64,000 nt of DNA. Origin: Tridacna crocea. Lineage: Eukaryota; Mollusca; Bivalvia; Cardiida; Cardiidae. The notes under the pieces are model-generated. The model searched no databases. It worked only from the letters and a program-made list of their open reading frames with translations, and was not told the DNA's origin. Positions within the stretch are counted from its first letter, which is position 1. Each line of letters begins with the position of its first letter. The position numbers and the translations under genes were made by a program. Location of the stretch: positions 36,666,501 to 36,730,500 of the forward strand of contig OX031057.1 of the NCBI GenBank assembly GCA_943736015.1, read 5' to 3'. Shown in pieces: positions 33,561 to 44,625 of the stretch.

Positions 33561-33876
33561 TAAAACAAAAGTAAGTAGTTCTACCACATCAGTCCGTGAA
33601 TCAAGATCATACAGTCGCAAAGAATCCAGCCTCACTGTGCAGGACATAGAATATAATATCAAGACTTCATTCCACAATCCAGCATACAATACAGGAGCAT
33701 GTCAGAATGATGGAGACTTTGAACTATGCTCGGACCGTGTAGCCAGAAGTGGCTTTCAACATAAAGCTGTATTTGCTGGTGATGCCACTACTGAGGAAAT
33801 AGACTACATTTGTCCGGTGATCACATCACCCCCGCCGTATCAGGAAGACGAAACTAGATATGCAAACATATACTGA
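33561..33876 (+). CDS. Surface-receptor gene last exon: cytoplasmic tail with FxNPxY and PPxY
   Basis: A 316 nt exon including the TGA stop, acceptor TTCCATTGACAG, entered in phase 2. It encodes DKTKVSSSTTSVRESRSYSR then KESSLTVQDIEYNIKTSFHN and PAYNTG, and ends SPPPYQEDETRYANIY. FHNPAY is an exact FxNPxY motif (PTB-adaptor binding and clathrin endocytosis in LDLR-type and integrin tails). PPPY is a PPxY WW-domain ligand, as bound by NEDD4-type ligases. YANI fits the pYxN Grb2-SH2 pattern. Ser/Arg-rich sequence near the membrane could be phosphorylated. There is no kinase domain, so any signalling would be through adaptors. These roles come from motif knowledge, not tests. Confidence 0.9.
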
Positions 33877-34604
33877 AAAATGTTATAGCTTTCTCAACAT
33901 ATATGAGCTATAAGTATATTTAAATCATATATACTAACTTACATTTTTAGAGAATGGTTACGTACGTAATTTGTGATATTACAACTATGAAGGACATTTA
34001 TAGCAGAAAAAACTAATACAAGTTTACTTTTCTTTACAACTGATTAGATATCAAGAACTGAGAAGTCTCAGATCAGAAGCAATATAAATATGTGAAATTT
34101 ACTTCTATTGAGTTCGTAGTATATTTCTTTTAGAAAAAGATTAGGGATTGTGGATTTACGTATTCGATAAGATGTGGAATTGTTTTAAACCAGCTGAAAC
34201 CATTAGAGAAGCCCCTGCCAGAAGTAAAACTTACAGTCAAGCCTGTTCTAGGTTAAGAGATTTTTATCAGATTTACTCATATGGCTGAAGTCTTGAATTA
34301 TAAATTTTCGAGCCACGCACTTTTAAAAGGGGTATTAATACATTTACGTGATGAATCATACCATGCAAACCATCACTAGTTGATCTATAAAATCTGTTTT
34401 GTCTGACTGAATCATTAGGTAGAGCATGATCTATACATTTGCAAATGCATTTAGTCCCTTTTCACAGATCATGCATAATTCTCAAGTACATGTCCGTTTG
34501 AGGTTTGAGTTTTAATGTGATTTAAATGCTGTGAGTGCGATCTTGAGTTTCTTTTTTGTTTTGTTTTATTCTAATCTGTCCATAAAGTATTGTGTTTCAT
34601 CTAA
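33877..34604 (+). other. 3' UTR and flank of the receptor gene
   Basis: Follows the stop codon. I found no canonical AATAAA in the first 700 bp, only weak relatives such as AATATAAATA near 34081, so the cleavage site is undefined. No other gene is seen. Confidence 0.45.
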
Positions 34605-35975
34605 AGTCCCTTTCACAATTGGCGCACGAGCAGAAGCGACAAAATATTCGTGCGACCGATAAATTTTGATTTGGATCGTAACTGTTACCGAAATAGTCGC
34701 ATATGAAAAAAAATATTCGTACGAAATTCGCACTATTTAAAACGACCGTTTTTTTGCAGTGCAAACGCATTAATCTTGCGATATATCTTGCGTCCATATA
34801 GGACTGTTGAACAATGAAAGCCAGTGTTGTAAGATAATGTGATATAGGATCGTGCAGTTGATCAGGTGATCGGACTATTGAAGATGCGTCAATGCGATTG
34901 GACGAGGGGCGCTCGTGCGATCATGAGTTCAATGGTAAGAATACCAGGCAGAGGGGGTTTATATACCGACCGTTTCCGACGCTCTTTAGTTGACATAGTT
35001 GAATGCGAGAGAAGATGCAGCAAACTCAGCAGACGGCGAGGAGGTATTGGCGCAGCAGCATCCACGGTCAATTGTGGCCTGAAACGGAAATGCTTATACA
35101 GGGTTTATATATTAGAAGCAAAGCATGGAAAATTGAAGCTGATAAATCGTGCAATGATAGTAAAACGTTGCAAGATTATATGAGACACGTTGAGCACCAG
35201 TCTCATGATTCGCAAAAAGGGACAAAATGCTCCAGTAACCAGCATTTTCTCCCTATAATTAGCCAGATAGATACTATGGGAGCCACGTTTATGCCATCAC
35301 TTTTGCAAGATCATTCTTTTTTTTGGAGAAAATACCTTAAACAAAATGGCTGGAAAAAAATGAGTAGCTGAATATGTGCAAGCTTGGCAAAGGCTTTGGT
35401 TATGGGCTTCATCTTTGCTACATACTTGGTTAACCCATTACCACACAATCCCTACTTTTGACAACCCTGAGGAAGAAGCCTTTAGAAAACATTGTGGGGA
35501 AAGGAGAAAATGCTGGCAACCAGCATTTTCTCCTTTTCCCACAATGTTTTCTAATCTTCACAAAACAAATTTCAAATTTTCAGTCACTTTTATTTTGTCC
35601 TCTGCAAATGCTTTCGATTTGGATACACCTAAAATTTTGTCGTTTGGTAATGAGTTAAGCCGATACAGTCTAAAGGTATAGACTGCTGCGCTTCATCTTA
35701 CGACCTTTAAAAATCGTGCATCACCCATTCGAGTGCACAAAACGCTGCAAGACCTTCGTACTAATATTCATGCGTTGCATTGCGATAATTTGGATTGCAT
35801 TCGGTCGTGTCTGAATAGTGTACATGTCCACTATTTTGAAGAGACTTGATGCGACCACTTAAATGCATGCAACGAATGCGAGACATCGTGCAACGTATGC
35901 GAAAGCTCGTGCGAGGCCAAAGTTTCCGATCGCAATGTGTTGTAAAGTGCTCGCGCGCCAATTGTGAAAGGGGCT
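34605..35975. mobile_element. Harbinger-like DNA transposon (non-autonomous) with TAA duplications
   Basis: Inverted ends AGTCCCTTTCACAATTGGCG and, at right, CGCCAATTGTGAAAGGGGCT, flanked by TAA on both sides (34602-34604, 35976-35978). A 3 bp TAA/TTA duplication with such ends is the PIF/Harbinger pattern. The 1.37 kb body has open frames of up to 122 codons (34866-35183, 35003-35371) without a DDE or Myb-like motif that I recognise, so it is probably non-autonomous. A TTAA-family MITE (35430-35658) is nested inside and is therefore younger. Confidence 0.7.
35430..35658. mobile_element. Hairpin MITE, subfamily A, nested
   Basis: 229 bp, TTAA to TTAA, TTAACCCATTACCACACAAT at left and GTTTGGTAATGAGTTAA at right. 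The hairpin core is nearly intact. It is very similar to the copies at 872 and 48204, which implies recent spread. Confidence 0.85.
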
Positions 35976-35978
35976 TAA

Positions 35979-36659
35979 TATACATACTATATAAAGTCAT
36001 GAATTTATTCTTCTTTATCAATCCATCTTTATTCACATATTAATTGGGGTTCTATGGTTTCATCTAATTGACAAAGTGTGCATGAAGTCTTGATATTTTC
36101 AATTCTGACGGCCTTATGTTTCACAAATTTTATGATTTCGCAAACACTGCTGTGTTTTAACGACCTCAAAAAAGAGGGCTTTTGAAAACGATTTTGAAAA
36201 GGAAATAATGCTGGTAGTCAGCCTTTTCTCCATTTCCAACAATATTTTGCCCTGTAAAAAAGAAATCGAAGAAAGAGAACCAAGCCGAGTTTTTTTTTTT
36301 TTCTGCAACTACTTTAAGTGTCCTTAAGTCCAATATGATATTGTTATGTAAAGATTTAAGGTGTCCGTTAAAATATTCTGCATCTAATCAAATTTTCTTG
36401 TGAAATACTGATATGATGCCATTCCCCCATTAATTGCCCGTCCCAAAGTAGGGATTTTCATAATCTTTGGTCAAATGCTTGTCCCAGTAAGACGGTGTGC
36501 ATAACTTAAGATCCATAACTCTATCATATTTTTTTTTATTTTACATGTTTGATTTTCTTTTTATCCACAGCATACATGTACCTTCCAAGGTGTTGAAGCT
36601 ATCATCTTCAAGCTTTTTATTCAGATAGATCACATGGTAGGGAAAGTAAAGTGCGAAAG
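35979..36659. other. Intergenic; one decayed MITE
   Basis: About 36150-36330 is a degraded TTAA-family copy (GGGCTTTTGAAAACGATTTT; CCTTTTCTCCATTTCC). Nothing else is recognised. Confidence 0.45.
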
Positions 36660-36800
36660 ATCAATATCAATATCAATATACCTTTATTCAAGTATTTAGG
36701 CCTCTGGCCCATATACACTTACATAATATACAACATAATTCTGTACAATGAGTGACATATTTACAACAATTTATAAGCTCCTGCAGTTAACAACTCTTGA
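36660..36800 (-). mobile_element. LINE 3' tail fragment
   Basis: Read on the minus strand it has GGCCAGAGGCCTAAATACTT, GAATAAAGG and a (TATTGA)n tail, the usual short 3' end of 5'-truncated non-LTR elements. No coding part remains. Confidence 0.55.
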
Positions 36801-37789
36801 GAAAATTATAATATACGTTTGTAAGACATCTTCAGCTTATAAATTAAAAAAAAAAAGAAAGAGAAAATATGATACCTACTGACAATGTTCTTAAACCAAT
36901 TAACATGTGAGCAAAAAAAACTGATAGCTGAAGACCTTAAAGAAAAAAATTGTGACAGAAGATCCTAATACAACTAAACGTTAACATTTAAAAAATAAAT
37001 TCTCGATGTCTTCTCACAAGTTTGCTAGTTATCTTAATGTTTCAGATAGTTGACAATTTTGAAAATATTGTGACAGAAGTGTGTTATTCATTGAAAAGAT
37101 AAAAGAAAAGAACTATCAAAACTATGTTTGTCTTTAACCTTTTGGAAGCATTATGACAAAAGATACATTCTTAACCTCTATTCTGCCAAATTACTCAAAT
37201 AAAAATCAAAGTTATGTTGTTGAGAGGAATATCCTCCCTATGGGACAGTGTAGATCCGTGATCAGACCATACGTTTTGTGCAGTCTGATCCTGATCCACA
37301 CAGCCCATCAACTGTCATCGAGCAGCGCTTAGCAGCCTAGAGGTTAAACGATTGGCAAAGAATTAAAGTACATGTACATGTGACAATGCTGCTAGAATAT
37401 AAGTGTTTACTCTGCAGTTTGTAGATTAAGAGAAAAGGGATGAACATCATGTCTAAATCGACACAAAACTCTATACAAACCTCATTTATATACACAACAT
37501 TACAACTGATATTTAAAACAAATATATAAAAAAAAACTGAAGATACAAAAATTAGTGACAAAAAAAAAATCACTTTATATAAATGTTGGCATAAAAAATA
37601 TTACAGCTATCCTTTATGCTCTTTTAGAGCAAAGCTTATAAAAACACTGTGATTTTCATGCCCATTTACAGGAAATCTTTTGAAAACATTGTGTCAGATA
37701 GTCACCTACTAAGGTTGATATTTTAATGTTCTGGTAGAGGTAAGCTCTCAAAAAATGCGACTTGTCATACTGTCTTGGAGGAGATCTAT
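36801..37789. other. Intergenic, mostly unrecognised
   Basis: Contains a GATCAGAC...GTCTGATC hairpin relic near 37255-37295 and a short MITE-core relic (TTTTGAAAACATTGTGTC) near 37678. Otherwise AT-rich with A-runs. Confidence 0.45.
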
Positions 37790-38320
37790 CCCTCTGTTAC
37801 CAGGATTTGTTGAGTTATTGCCCTTTGAATATTTGTCCGGAGCATAACTCCCAAAGTATAAAAAAACTAATGACTTTAAACTTCATATACAGACAGACCA
37901 TGTTCAAGAGAAGTGCAGTGCACAAACTCCACAACTCTGTCAACATCTCTTTAAGAGTTATTGTTCTTTGTTTTTTTACAAGTTTGATTTTTGTCGTGAC
38001 ATAACTGAGGTATAAGAGAAATAACTTCGGACTTCATATACATATAGATATCATAAAAGAAAAGTTAATACATGTAACTCTTTAATCTTCTTTTTGACTT
38101 ATTGGCCTTTAATATTTTACATGTTGGACTTTTGTCTGGAGCATAACTTCCAAATTATAAAAGCTAACTCCAAACTTAATATGTAGATCGATTACATTGA
38201 GGAAAAGTTTGGTGCACAAATCTAATAACTCTGTCACAATTGTAGGTGTCTTTATGGGCCCTAGTTATTTTAAAGAGTTTCTATTTGTCTGGAGCATAGC
38301 TCCTAAAGTATAAACTTGTT
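37790..38320. repeat. Tandem repeat, GGAGCATAACTCC type, about four units
   Basis: Units of about 150-170 bp, each with a TTTGTCTGGAGCATAACTCC-like start, an AAACTTCATATACAGA segment and a CAACTCTGTCAACA-like end. They are related to the array at 15931-16560. Confidence 0.6.
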
Positions 38321-38329
38321 TTGCTGGTC

Positions 38330-38560
38330 ACTTGACATTCCCACAATGCTTCTTTTGATTTCTGGCGCAAAATCTAAAAACACCTCAAGAGGCTACGTAA
38401 CCTTTTAAGGGAATACCATCATTTTTTTTTTTTTTTTTATAATTTTATGATTATTAATTGTTGATTATTTATATTGTTTCTTCATATAAATTACAGTGAT
38501 ATATATATATAATTTTGATTGGCTGAGACGTGAAAAATCTAAATACCCACCTTTAAGGAA
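38330..38560 (+). repeat. Dispersed repeat, inverted partner of 49050-49370
   Basis: CTTGACATTCCCACAATGCT, GAGGCTACGTAACC, a T-run, an (AT)n run and AAATACCCACCTTT occur in the reverse order and strand at 49050-49370. It is an AT-rich non-coding family. Confidence 0.6.
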
Positions 38561-40183
38561 TGAAGATTTTTTTTCGTTTTGTTTTCATGGAGGTATGAAA
38601 AAAAAAAAAACTTAACAACACTGTGTAAAACCGTATGTAATCTGTACTTCCTCCACGCACATTGTTTTCAAAAACCTCCTCCCTCCTCTCTTTCATCTTT
38701 TGGTGAAGAGTTAAATCAAGCTATTTTTTGTTTTTCTTCTGCACGTCCTGTAAACTAGGATCGGACTGTAAGGAATATGCAGCCTGATCACAGTTGTGCA
38801 CTCTTTGGAACGGTAAGCATGTACTCATATCTGTATTAATTTCATTTCGACAATTATTCTTTTTATTAGGTGTACATGTATTTCATACTTACAACCATAA
38901 ACAAACATACAAATATATTGTTTTAAAATGTCACATATTGCTAGGTCAAACATTCGGTTTTAGGTACATGTATTTCTGTAAGCAGTTTTATTTTCGATTA
39001 GTCTGCCCTTTGCGAACAGTGTGGACAGTAAGCAGACTGCGCGCACTGCGCTTTCTGTACTTAAACTTGAACTTTGCATTGAAGGGGATACAGATCCAGA
39101 TCAGACTGCATAAACGCGCGGACTGGTATCGGACATTTACTACCTTTACTACCAATCTGAAACATCCAATATTTCTTTTTTTTTTGTTTCTTTTGTGACT
39201 GTTAGAAGTCAATTTGAATTATTGTGGTGCATGAATACCGGTATCACATAAAATTTACACATATACTTGCATCTTTTTGATCTTCTAAAATGCAAATTGA
39301 TACATATTGCAATTTTACTTTTCAATGTAAAACCTGAAAGTTAGTTGTATTTTTTTCCCCAAATTTGAAATATTTTTCCCATGTGTATGGTCATTCTATT
39401 CGAGCGTTTCATGTGTGTATATGTCTGAATGTATGTGAGCCGGTTTCTTACTCTTTGCCTTGTTCTAAAAGTTAACACCAACTCTTCTCGTATTTGACGT
39501 GTAATTAAGTTGTTGCTGTGTTTTATTTCATTTTTAGGTGTTTTTAATGCTAACTAGTGTGTTATTATGTGCTTCTATGGTGTCTTAATCGTAATTATGT
39601 GGTCAGTGAGGTTGAGACGGGGCGGGGGTGTTTTTACTTTCGGAATATCCAAAAGCTTTGAAAAGCCAGTCCAGCCATGAAAAGCATAAATAAATTACCT
39701 CACTATCAACAAGGTCTTAATTAGAATTTCGTACATACAAACATACTGAAAGCATAGGTCAAAGATCATACTGCATGTTCTTTGCCGTCTGATTTTGATC
39801 TCTTCATTCCTTAACAACAACTTTTATATGAGTTGCACCAAAGGGCGGGGCTCAAATGATCAGATATGGATTTGAGTGTTTTGAAAACACTGTAGGAAAG
39901 AAGAGAAATGCTGATTACCAGCGTCCTCTCATTTTTCCCACTGTGCTATCAAGAGCTTTCTTTTCTCATGGTTGTGTATGTTTGTGGTTGTATGTTAACC
40001 GGTTTGCAGGTTAGGTAGGAGGTCTATGCATGTGTATTTATATAAATATTGTCATTACAAATTTACTTTTAAAGTGGAGGCAAGATAGAGCTTCAGAGAA
40101 AATGAGTGTTCTAACCATACCGCTTGGTAGAAAGTGTACAATACTATACATTAAGTAGTGTACATTAAATGTAGTTTGCGTAC
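38561..40183. other. Intergenic; one decayed MITE
   Basis: 1.6 kb with no gene seen. About 39870-39980 is a degraded TTAA-family core (TTTTGAAAACACTGTAGGAA). Relics of the GATTAGTCTG family occur at 38998-39112. The 134-codon frame at 38794 is AT-rich with no family feature. Confidence 0.45.
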
Positions 40184-40412
40184 TTAACCCTTTACCCCAT
40201 AAGGCATTTCTGTGGTATCTCTTATTGATCTTAAAAAACAACAAGGAAGAAGCTGTTTCTAATGTGTATATGACACCTTCTGATAGCTAAGAAAACATTG
40301 TGGCAAAAGATGAAATTGCTCGTCACGAGCAATTTCATCTTTTGCCACAATGTTTTCCAAAGGCTCCTACAAGCAATGTGTAGAAATGAGTATCTGTGCA
40401 GTAAAGGGTTAA
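40184..40412. mobile_element. Hairpin MITE, subfamily B
   Basis: 229 bp, TTAACCCTTTACCCCATAAG to GCAGTAAAGGGTTAA. The core hairpin is GAAAACATTGTGGCAAAAGA then TGAAATTGCTCGTCACGAGC and the complement. It shares the AAAACATTGTGG start with subfamily A, but the inner stem and both flanks differ. Confidence 0.85.
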
Positions 40413-41619
40413 ATCCGTATATACAGTCCATTTAGTTTCTATAATAACTAACGTTTTGGCCCAATGCATTCAAATGAAACAACTTCTCTGTAATTTCTTT
40501 GTTGCATTGCTAGTTATCTTTAAAAAAATCTTTTAGATATCTCATTTTTCACAACGTGTTATTTCAATTTCATGCTTGTGACTATTTAACTTCAGTATAG
40601 TAATATTTAAGCATATCTTGGTCTTAGCCGCAGAGGGCTGAGCAACAGTTGGAGAACAACCAACACAATATAAAATCACAATAAAACCAGGAGTTTTTAC
40701 GTTGGAATTTCGTTCATAATTAGATTCAGAAGTGACTTTATGTACAAAAACTAGCACAAAAACAATGGAAACATACATGTAATTCCCTTAACCCTTAGAC
40801 TTTCTCATAGTACAACACAGTTCAACGTCAATATAGATATATATTCATTTGAAATGGTAACGTGGTATGGAGCACTCGAGAAAGCAAGTTTATATATGCC
40901 CACAAATACATTATATGCATCACCAAATAACCATAAACACATCGTAATGTAGTGATACACCGACTCTTGTTTAACTTGGCCGAACTTGAAGAACTAAACC
41001 TGTCCTGCGACAGCGATCAAAACAATCTCTGTTGTGCATATGAAATGACACATAGACATTGTTCGATTCACAGCTCAATCCAGTATTTATATACATAACT
41101 GTTTGTAATACCATACGTATTAATAATGAAATGACGATTCCTGTCTCTTTCAACAGTATTTTGACCGTATTCATGAGCTCTGATCATAACATTGATGAAT
41201 TGTTCTATAGCCGACTTTGCCAGGAAACCAGAGATAAGAACTACCCGTAGAAATAACTCAGGAAACCTGTGCTCATTTGTCAGCGTCTAGTGCTATTGAA
41301 TGTCGAGCCTCATTCAATGATTTAGATTTTAAGCTACAAAAAAAAAAAATGAATTGTATTTGATAATAAAAACGCCCGTTGAAATAAAGTGATTTCATTT
41401 GAAAATGGTAGCACTGCATCTCATTGCTGCTATGACGTAGTACATACGACTACTATTTAAATTTCCAATATTTGGCCATCGGAGTATAAGATTGTTCATA
41501 CTTAACCTCTTTTCTTTTTTAGATGTAATAAACTTTTCCAGTGTTGATGATAAATGAATAAGCGATGATCAGCCTGGGTCTTTGTGTTGTTTACGATGTC
41601 GATAAACTTACCTTTTTCA
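40413..41619. other. Intergenic, nothing recognised
   Basis: 1.2 kb AT-rich stretch; the short frames on both strands show no family features. Confidence 0.4.
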
Positions 41620-41960
41620 AGCCGAGAAAGGGGAAAAACGATCAAGTAAATGAGGGGTTTGTTTAGACGCGTTGAATGATCACGTGTTGCTTACGTCACC
41701 AACACGTCATTACGGAGATTTACGACGAAAAGTCGGCTAATCGTCGGCGATCATCGTGTAAGAAAACAAACAATGCTAAATGGTGGGATCTGTTCTAGTT
41801 TCAGAATTCTTTTTGCTGTCACTGACTGGAACTTTTGCAAACTGTACTATTACATATCGTGAAAGTCATGATAAACGCTATATTTTTCTATGGTAATGAA
41901 TGTTACTTTTATTTTATCAACAGTTTGTTTATTCATTTAGACGCTACTGAGACTTTAATG
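41620..41960 (+). repeat. Mosaic repeat R, segment 2 (copy A)
   Basis: GGGTTTGTTTAGACGCGTTG, TCACCAACACGTCATTACGG and AGTCGGCTAATCGTCGGCGA match 56330-56690 in the same orientation. Its last part also matches 52690-52880 (TTACATATCGTGAAAGTCAT). Confidence 0.75.
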
Positions 41961-42188
41961 GACACAATCATTTAAATAGAATTAAATTCTTTAAGTATTT
42001 TTCGCTCGTGATTTTTGTAAAGTATTCAGATTGGTTAAGAGAAATTCCCGCAAAGATGATTTGTATTGTAGATAGATTTTTTTTTAGTCAAACGTTATGT
42101 TTTTTTTTTATACAAACCAAATGGACTATATAATTGATTCGTAGTTGAATGAGTGAGACGGAAATTCCCTGAAGAGGTCTTCTAGTTT

Positions 42189-42486
42189 CTAAAACCGATT
42201 CACGGCAGCTCAGTCGGTAAGAACAAGGAGTTGTGGATTCGATCCCTGGTACGACCATTTTTTTCCCGAAGATTGTTGATAGTCATTGAGACATGATTTA
42301 TTCCTCTCCCACTGCTAACCATTGTTTTGGTTATGGTTATGTGAAAAAGCAGCCAGTGGCCCGGAAAGAAAATTGTGCTGAGTATTGGTATAGAATACTT
42401 CAGGACAGCATGAATAGGTGCACTTGCCACCGCAATATAGCTGAAGTAGTGTTGAAAACGGCGTCAAACGCCCTACATTCAATCAA
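42189..42486 (+). mobile_element. tRNA-derived SINE with short target duplication
   Basis: Head GGCAGCTCAGTCGGTAAGAA with GTGGATTCGATCCCTGG as the B box, a body, and the tail AACGGCGTCAAACGCCC then (AATC)n. TCTAGTTT occurs on both sides (42181 and 42487). The open frame inside is incidental. Confidence 0.75.
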
Positions 42487-42494
42487 TCTAGTTT

Positions 42495-42881
42495 TTACAG
42501 GACAAGAGAAGACAGAGTGATCAATATATTAACCACTAAATCTTCCGTTATTAATGAACTGTCATCAGTATTTTCCCTCTTTTTTTCTGCACTGTTGTTG
42601 AAAACTCTGTTTTTCAAAGTTGTTTAGACATTTGATTATTGATAAAAGGGTGATAAGTATATTTTCTAAACGCAAGCTATGTATATGCATGTGTGTTTCT
42701 TCTTTTTTTAAATATGCATTTCGTTGAATTTTGAGCCTGTGAAATAATAAGGTAGTTTAATAAAGGTTTTTCTTTTATATTGTATTTTATCTTTATGTGC
42801 GGCACCCCCGCATCAATCATTTTTATTTCCTTGTCTTGAAAAAAAGTCGAAGTAGAAAATCGTAGGCGCTATTAATTGTAC
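42495..42881. other. Intergenic, nothing recognised
   Basis: AT-rich gap between the SINE and a palindrome. Confidence 0.4.
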
Positions 42882-43005
42882 GGTAAGGTGTCAGAGGACT
42901 TGGAAACTTTCCGGCTATGGTGAATCATATGGCCCGGAACCGAAGGCGAGGTGGCAACATGATTTATCACAGCCATGAACAAGTTTCCAAGTCCCCTACC
43001 ACCTG
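42882..43005. repeat. ~120 bp foldback
   Basis: GAGGACTTGGAAACTTTCCG and GGCTATGGTGAATCAT pair with ATGATTTATCACAGCC and AAGTTTCCAAGTCCCC, leaving a GC-rich tip (CCGGAACCGAAGGCGAGG). Same architecture as the other foldbacks here, different sequence. Confidence 0.7.
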
Positions 43006-43246
43006 ATTTTACTACGAATTTATTATACTGCGAAGTTTTACCATTCCTTAGTCTTTGTCCTACTTTTCTATCCAATCAGAACGCTCATATTTGAAAATTT
43101 TTGACCGTCTATCTTCCATAGACTATCCAACGCAGGTTTATTTTGATCATTTATCCATTTAAACGTCGCAGTTTATCTGGAGTTTATCTGGATTTACTGC
43201 GCATGCGTACCTAAACCCTACCCCCTCATAAATATTCAACAATTAC

Positions 43247-43468
43247 TTAACCCTCTCCCAAACAAGCCCTTGTTTTTACGTGTCCGCAGTAAAAGTCTTT
43301 TGAAAACATTGTGGGAAAAGGAGCAATTGCTTGTAACGAGCAATTTCTCCTTTTCCCACAGTGTTTTTCTGTCCGTTCGGATAATTTTCTGCCATTGTTA
43401 TGAAAGTTAAAATTGTCCTCTGCAAACTCTTTCAGTTTGGAAGAGTCTTTCGTTTGGGAAAGGGTTGA
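43247..43468. mobile_element. Hairpin MITE (CTCCCAAAC-ended variant)
   Basis: TTAACCCTCTCCCAAACAAG at left, CGTTTGGGAAAGGGTTGA at right. The core joins a subfamily A stem start (TGTGGGAAAAGGAG) to a subfamily B loop (TTGTAACGAGCAA), a mixed type. Confidence 0.75.
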
Positions 43469-43826
43469 ATTAGGTCTAGCACATGCCAAGTAGATCTACA
43501 AGTTACGCCGTTGAAAAAAAAGGGGTAAAACACAGATACAATTTATGTAATAAAAGCCGATCAATCTAGATCTATATGGTCGGTTGTCCTCTGAAACATA
43601 CCACCTGAAGCTTGAAACAAGCTGTTGTTAAAGGGTTTAAGAAGTAAATCGACGATATGTTGAAATTTCAAGAAAAAATAATGCTGTAGTAAATCTGTAG
43701 AAATTTTCATAGGCTGAGTCTAGTCGTTACTTCCTCAAAATCTTGGTCAAATTCTGCCATATTTGACATTGTTTAACACTGGCGATAGACAAGCGTGCAC
43801 TGGAAAGCTCTGATAATAAAGGTTCT

Positions 43827-44032
43827 TTAACCCTTTCCAATATGACAAATTTTAGACCATTCCAAATTGAAAGCATTGGCAGAAATCAAATTTTGAAAGT
43901 GGAACAAATGGAGTTGAGTTTTTTGACAGGGTAGAAAATATTGTAGGAAAAGGAGAAAATGCCAATAACCAGAATTTTCTCCTTTTCGAAAAATAACCTT
44001 CCTTCCCAATTGATTGTTTGGTAAAGGGTTAA
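43827..44032. mobile_element. Hairpin MITE (TTTCCAATATG-ended variant)
   Basis: 206 bp, TTAACCCTTTCCAATATGAC to TTTGGTAAAGGGTTAA, with a partly decayed hairpin (GGAAAAGGAGAAAATGCC / GAATTTTCTCCTTTTCG). Paralogous to 55793-56001. Confidence 0.75.
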
Positions 44033-44227
44033 ATACCACATGGTCGTGTACGAGGTTTAACCCCGATATTCACGTAGAAATTACGTCATTTTTAACGATG
44101 ATACAATGATGACGTTTCTTTTCGAATCAGCCAACTCCATATATGGGTGAAAGGGCATTTCTTTGTGAATAGTGGATTTCTTATATGGAACATTATTTTA
44201 GCAACGATGTAATGAGGGCGGAAGTCA

Positions 44228-44337
44228 GTTAAACGCTAAGAAGTTCAAAATTAAACGATTTAAACAGCCACAGTCGGTCGCTACGCTCCCTCCTTTTGGC
44301 TGTTTAAATTGTTTAATTTTGACTTCTTAGCGTCTAA
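44228..44337. repeat. 110 bp foldback at the end of repeat R
   Basis: GTTAAACGCTAAGAAGTTCA pairs with GACTTCTTAGCGTCTAA; the stem continues with ATTAAACGATTTAAACAGCC around a GGTCGCTACGCTCC tip. The second copy is at 56208-56318. Confidence 0.85.
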
Positions 44338-44625
44338 ATATTACAAGGTTCGCTAACCGAATTTTAGCTGTTTTTTGGTTGCAACAAAAACTGAGAGTGC
44401 TGAAAAAAATGCCCAGTTTCAGTGAAACATGACGTCACTGGGAACTGACGTCAGTGAAACCTTGGTAGTGCGTGCTAAAACGTGCAGCTTTGCTCATAAT
44501 CTTGATGTTAATCTTGATTTTTGGATGTTGTGTTGATAGTGTAGTCATGTATACGGGACTCCCAAAAGAGAAACTGCTATTACGTTGGCTTGGCCAGTCT
44601 ACATGACGAATATGCTTGGGGCATA
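44338..44625 (+). other. Unique sequence before the giant palindrome; possible exon
   Basis: From about 44548 a frame reads GTPKRETAITLAWPVYMTNM and crosses into the left arm as REPRTPCVLGTPDRIF and GRTGG, ending at a GTAAGT donor near 44710. This may be a captured gene exon cut by the inverted duplication. I do not recognise the protein. Confidence 0.35.

Larger units (their letters stand above)
43055..44337 (+). repeat. Mosaic repeat R, segment 1 (copy A), 1.28 kb
   Basis: Closely matches 55070-56318 in the same orientation over its full length, including two nested TTAA-family MITEs and the terminal foldback. Start: CTATCCAATCAGAACGCTCA. Since both copies carry the MITEs at the same places, duplication came after those insertions. 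No coding capacity. Confidence 0.85.

Noticed and set aside
38794..39198. 134-codon + strand frame
   Set aside because: AT-rich composition, Phe/Tyr-heavy, overlaps relics of a dispersed repeat, no family features.
42189..42486. Possible tRNA gene and a 75-codon frame
   Set aside because: SINE head with SINE body and tail; the frame runs across these parts.
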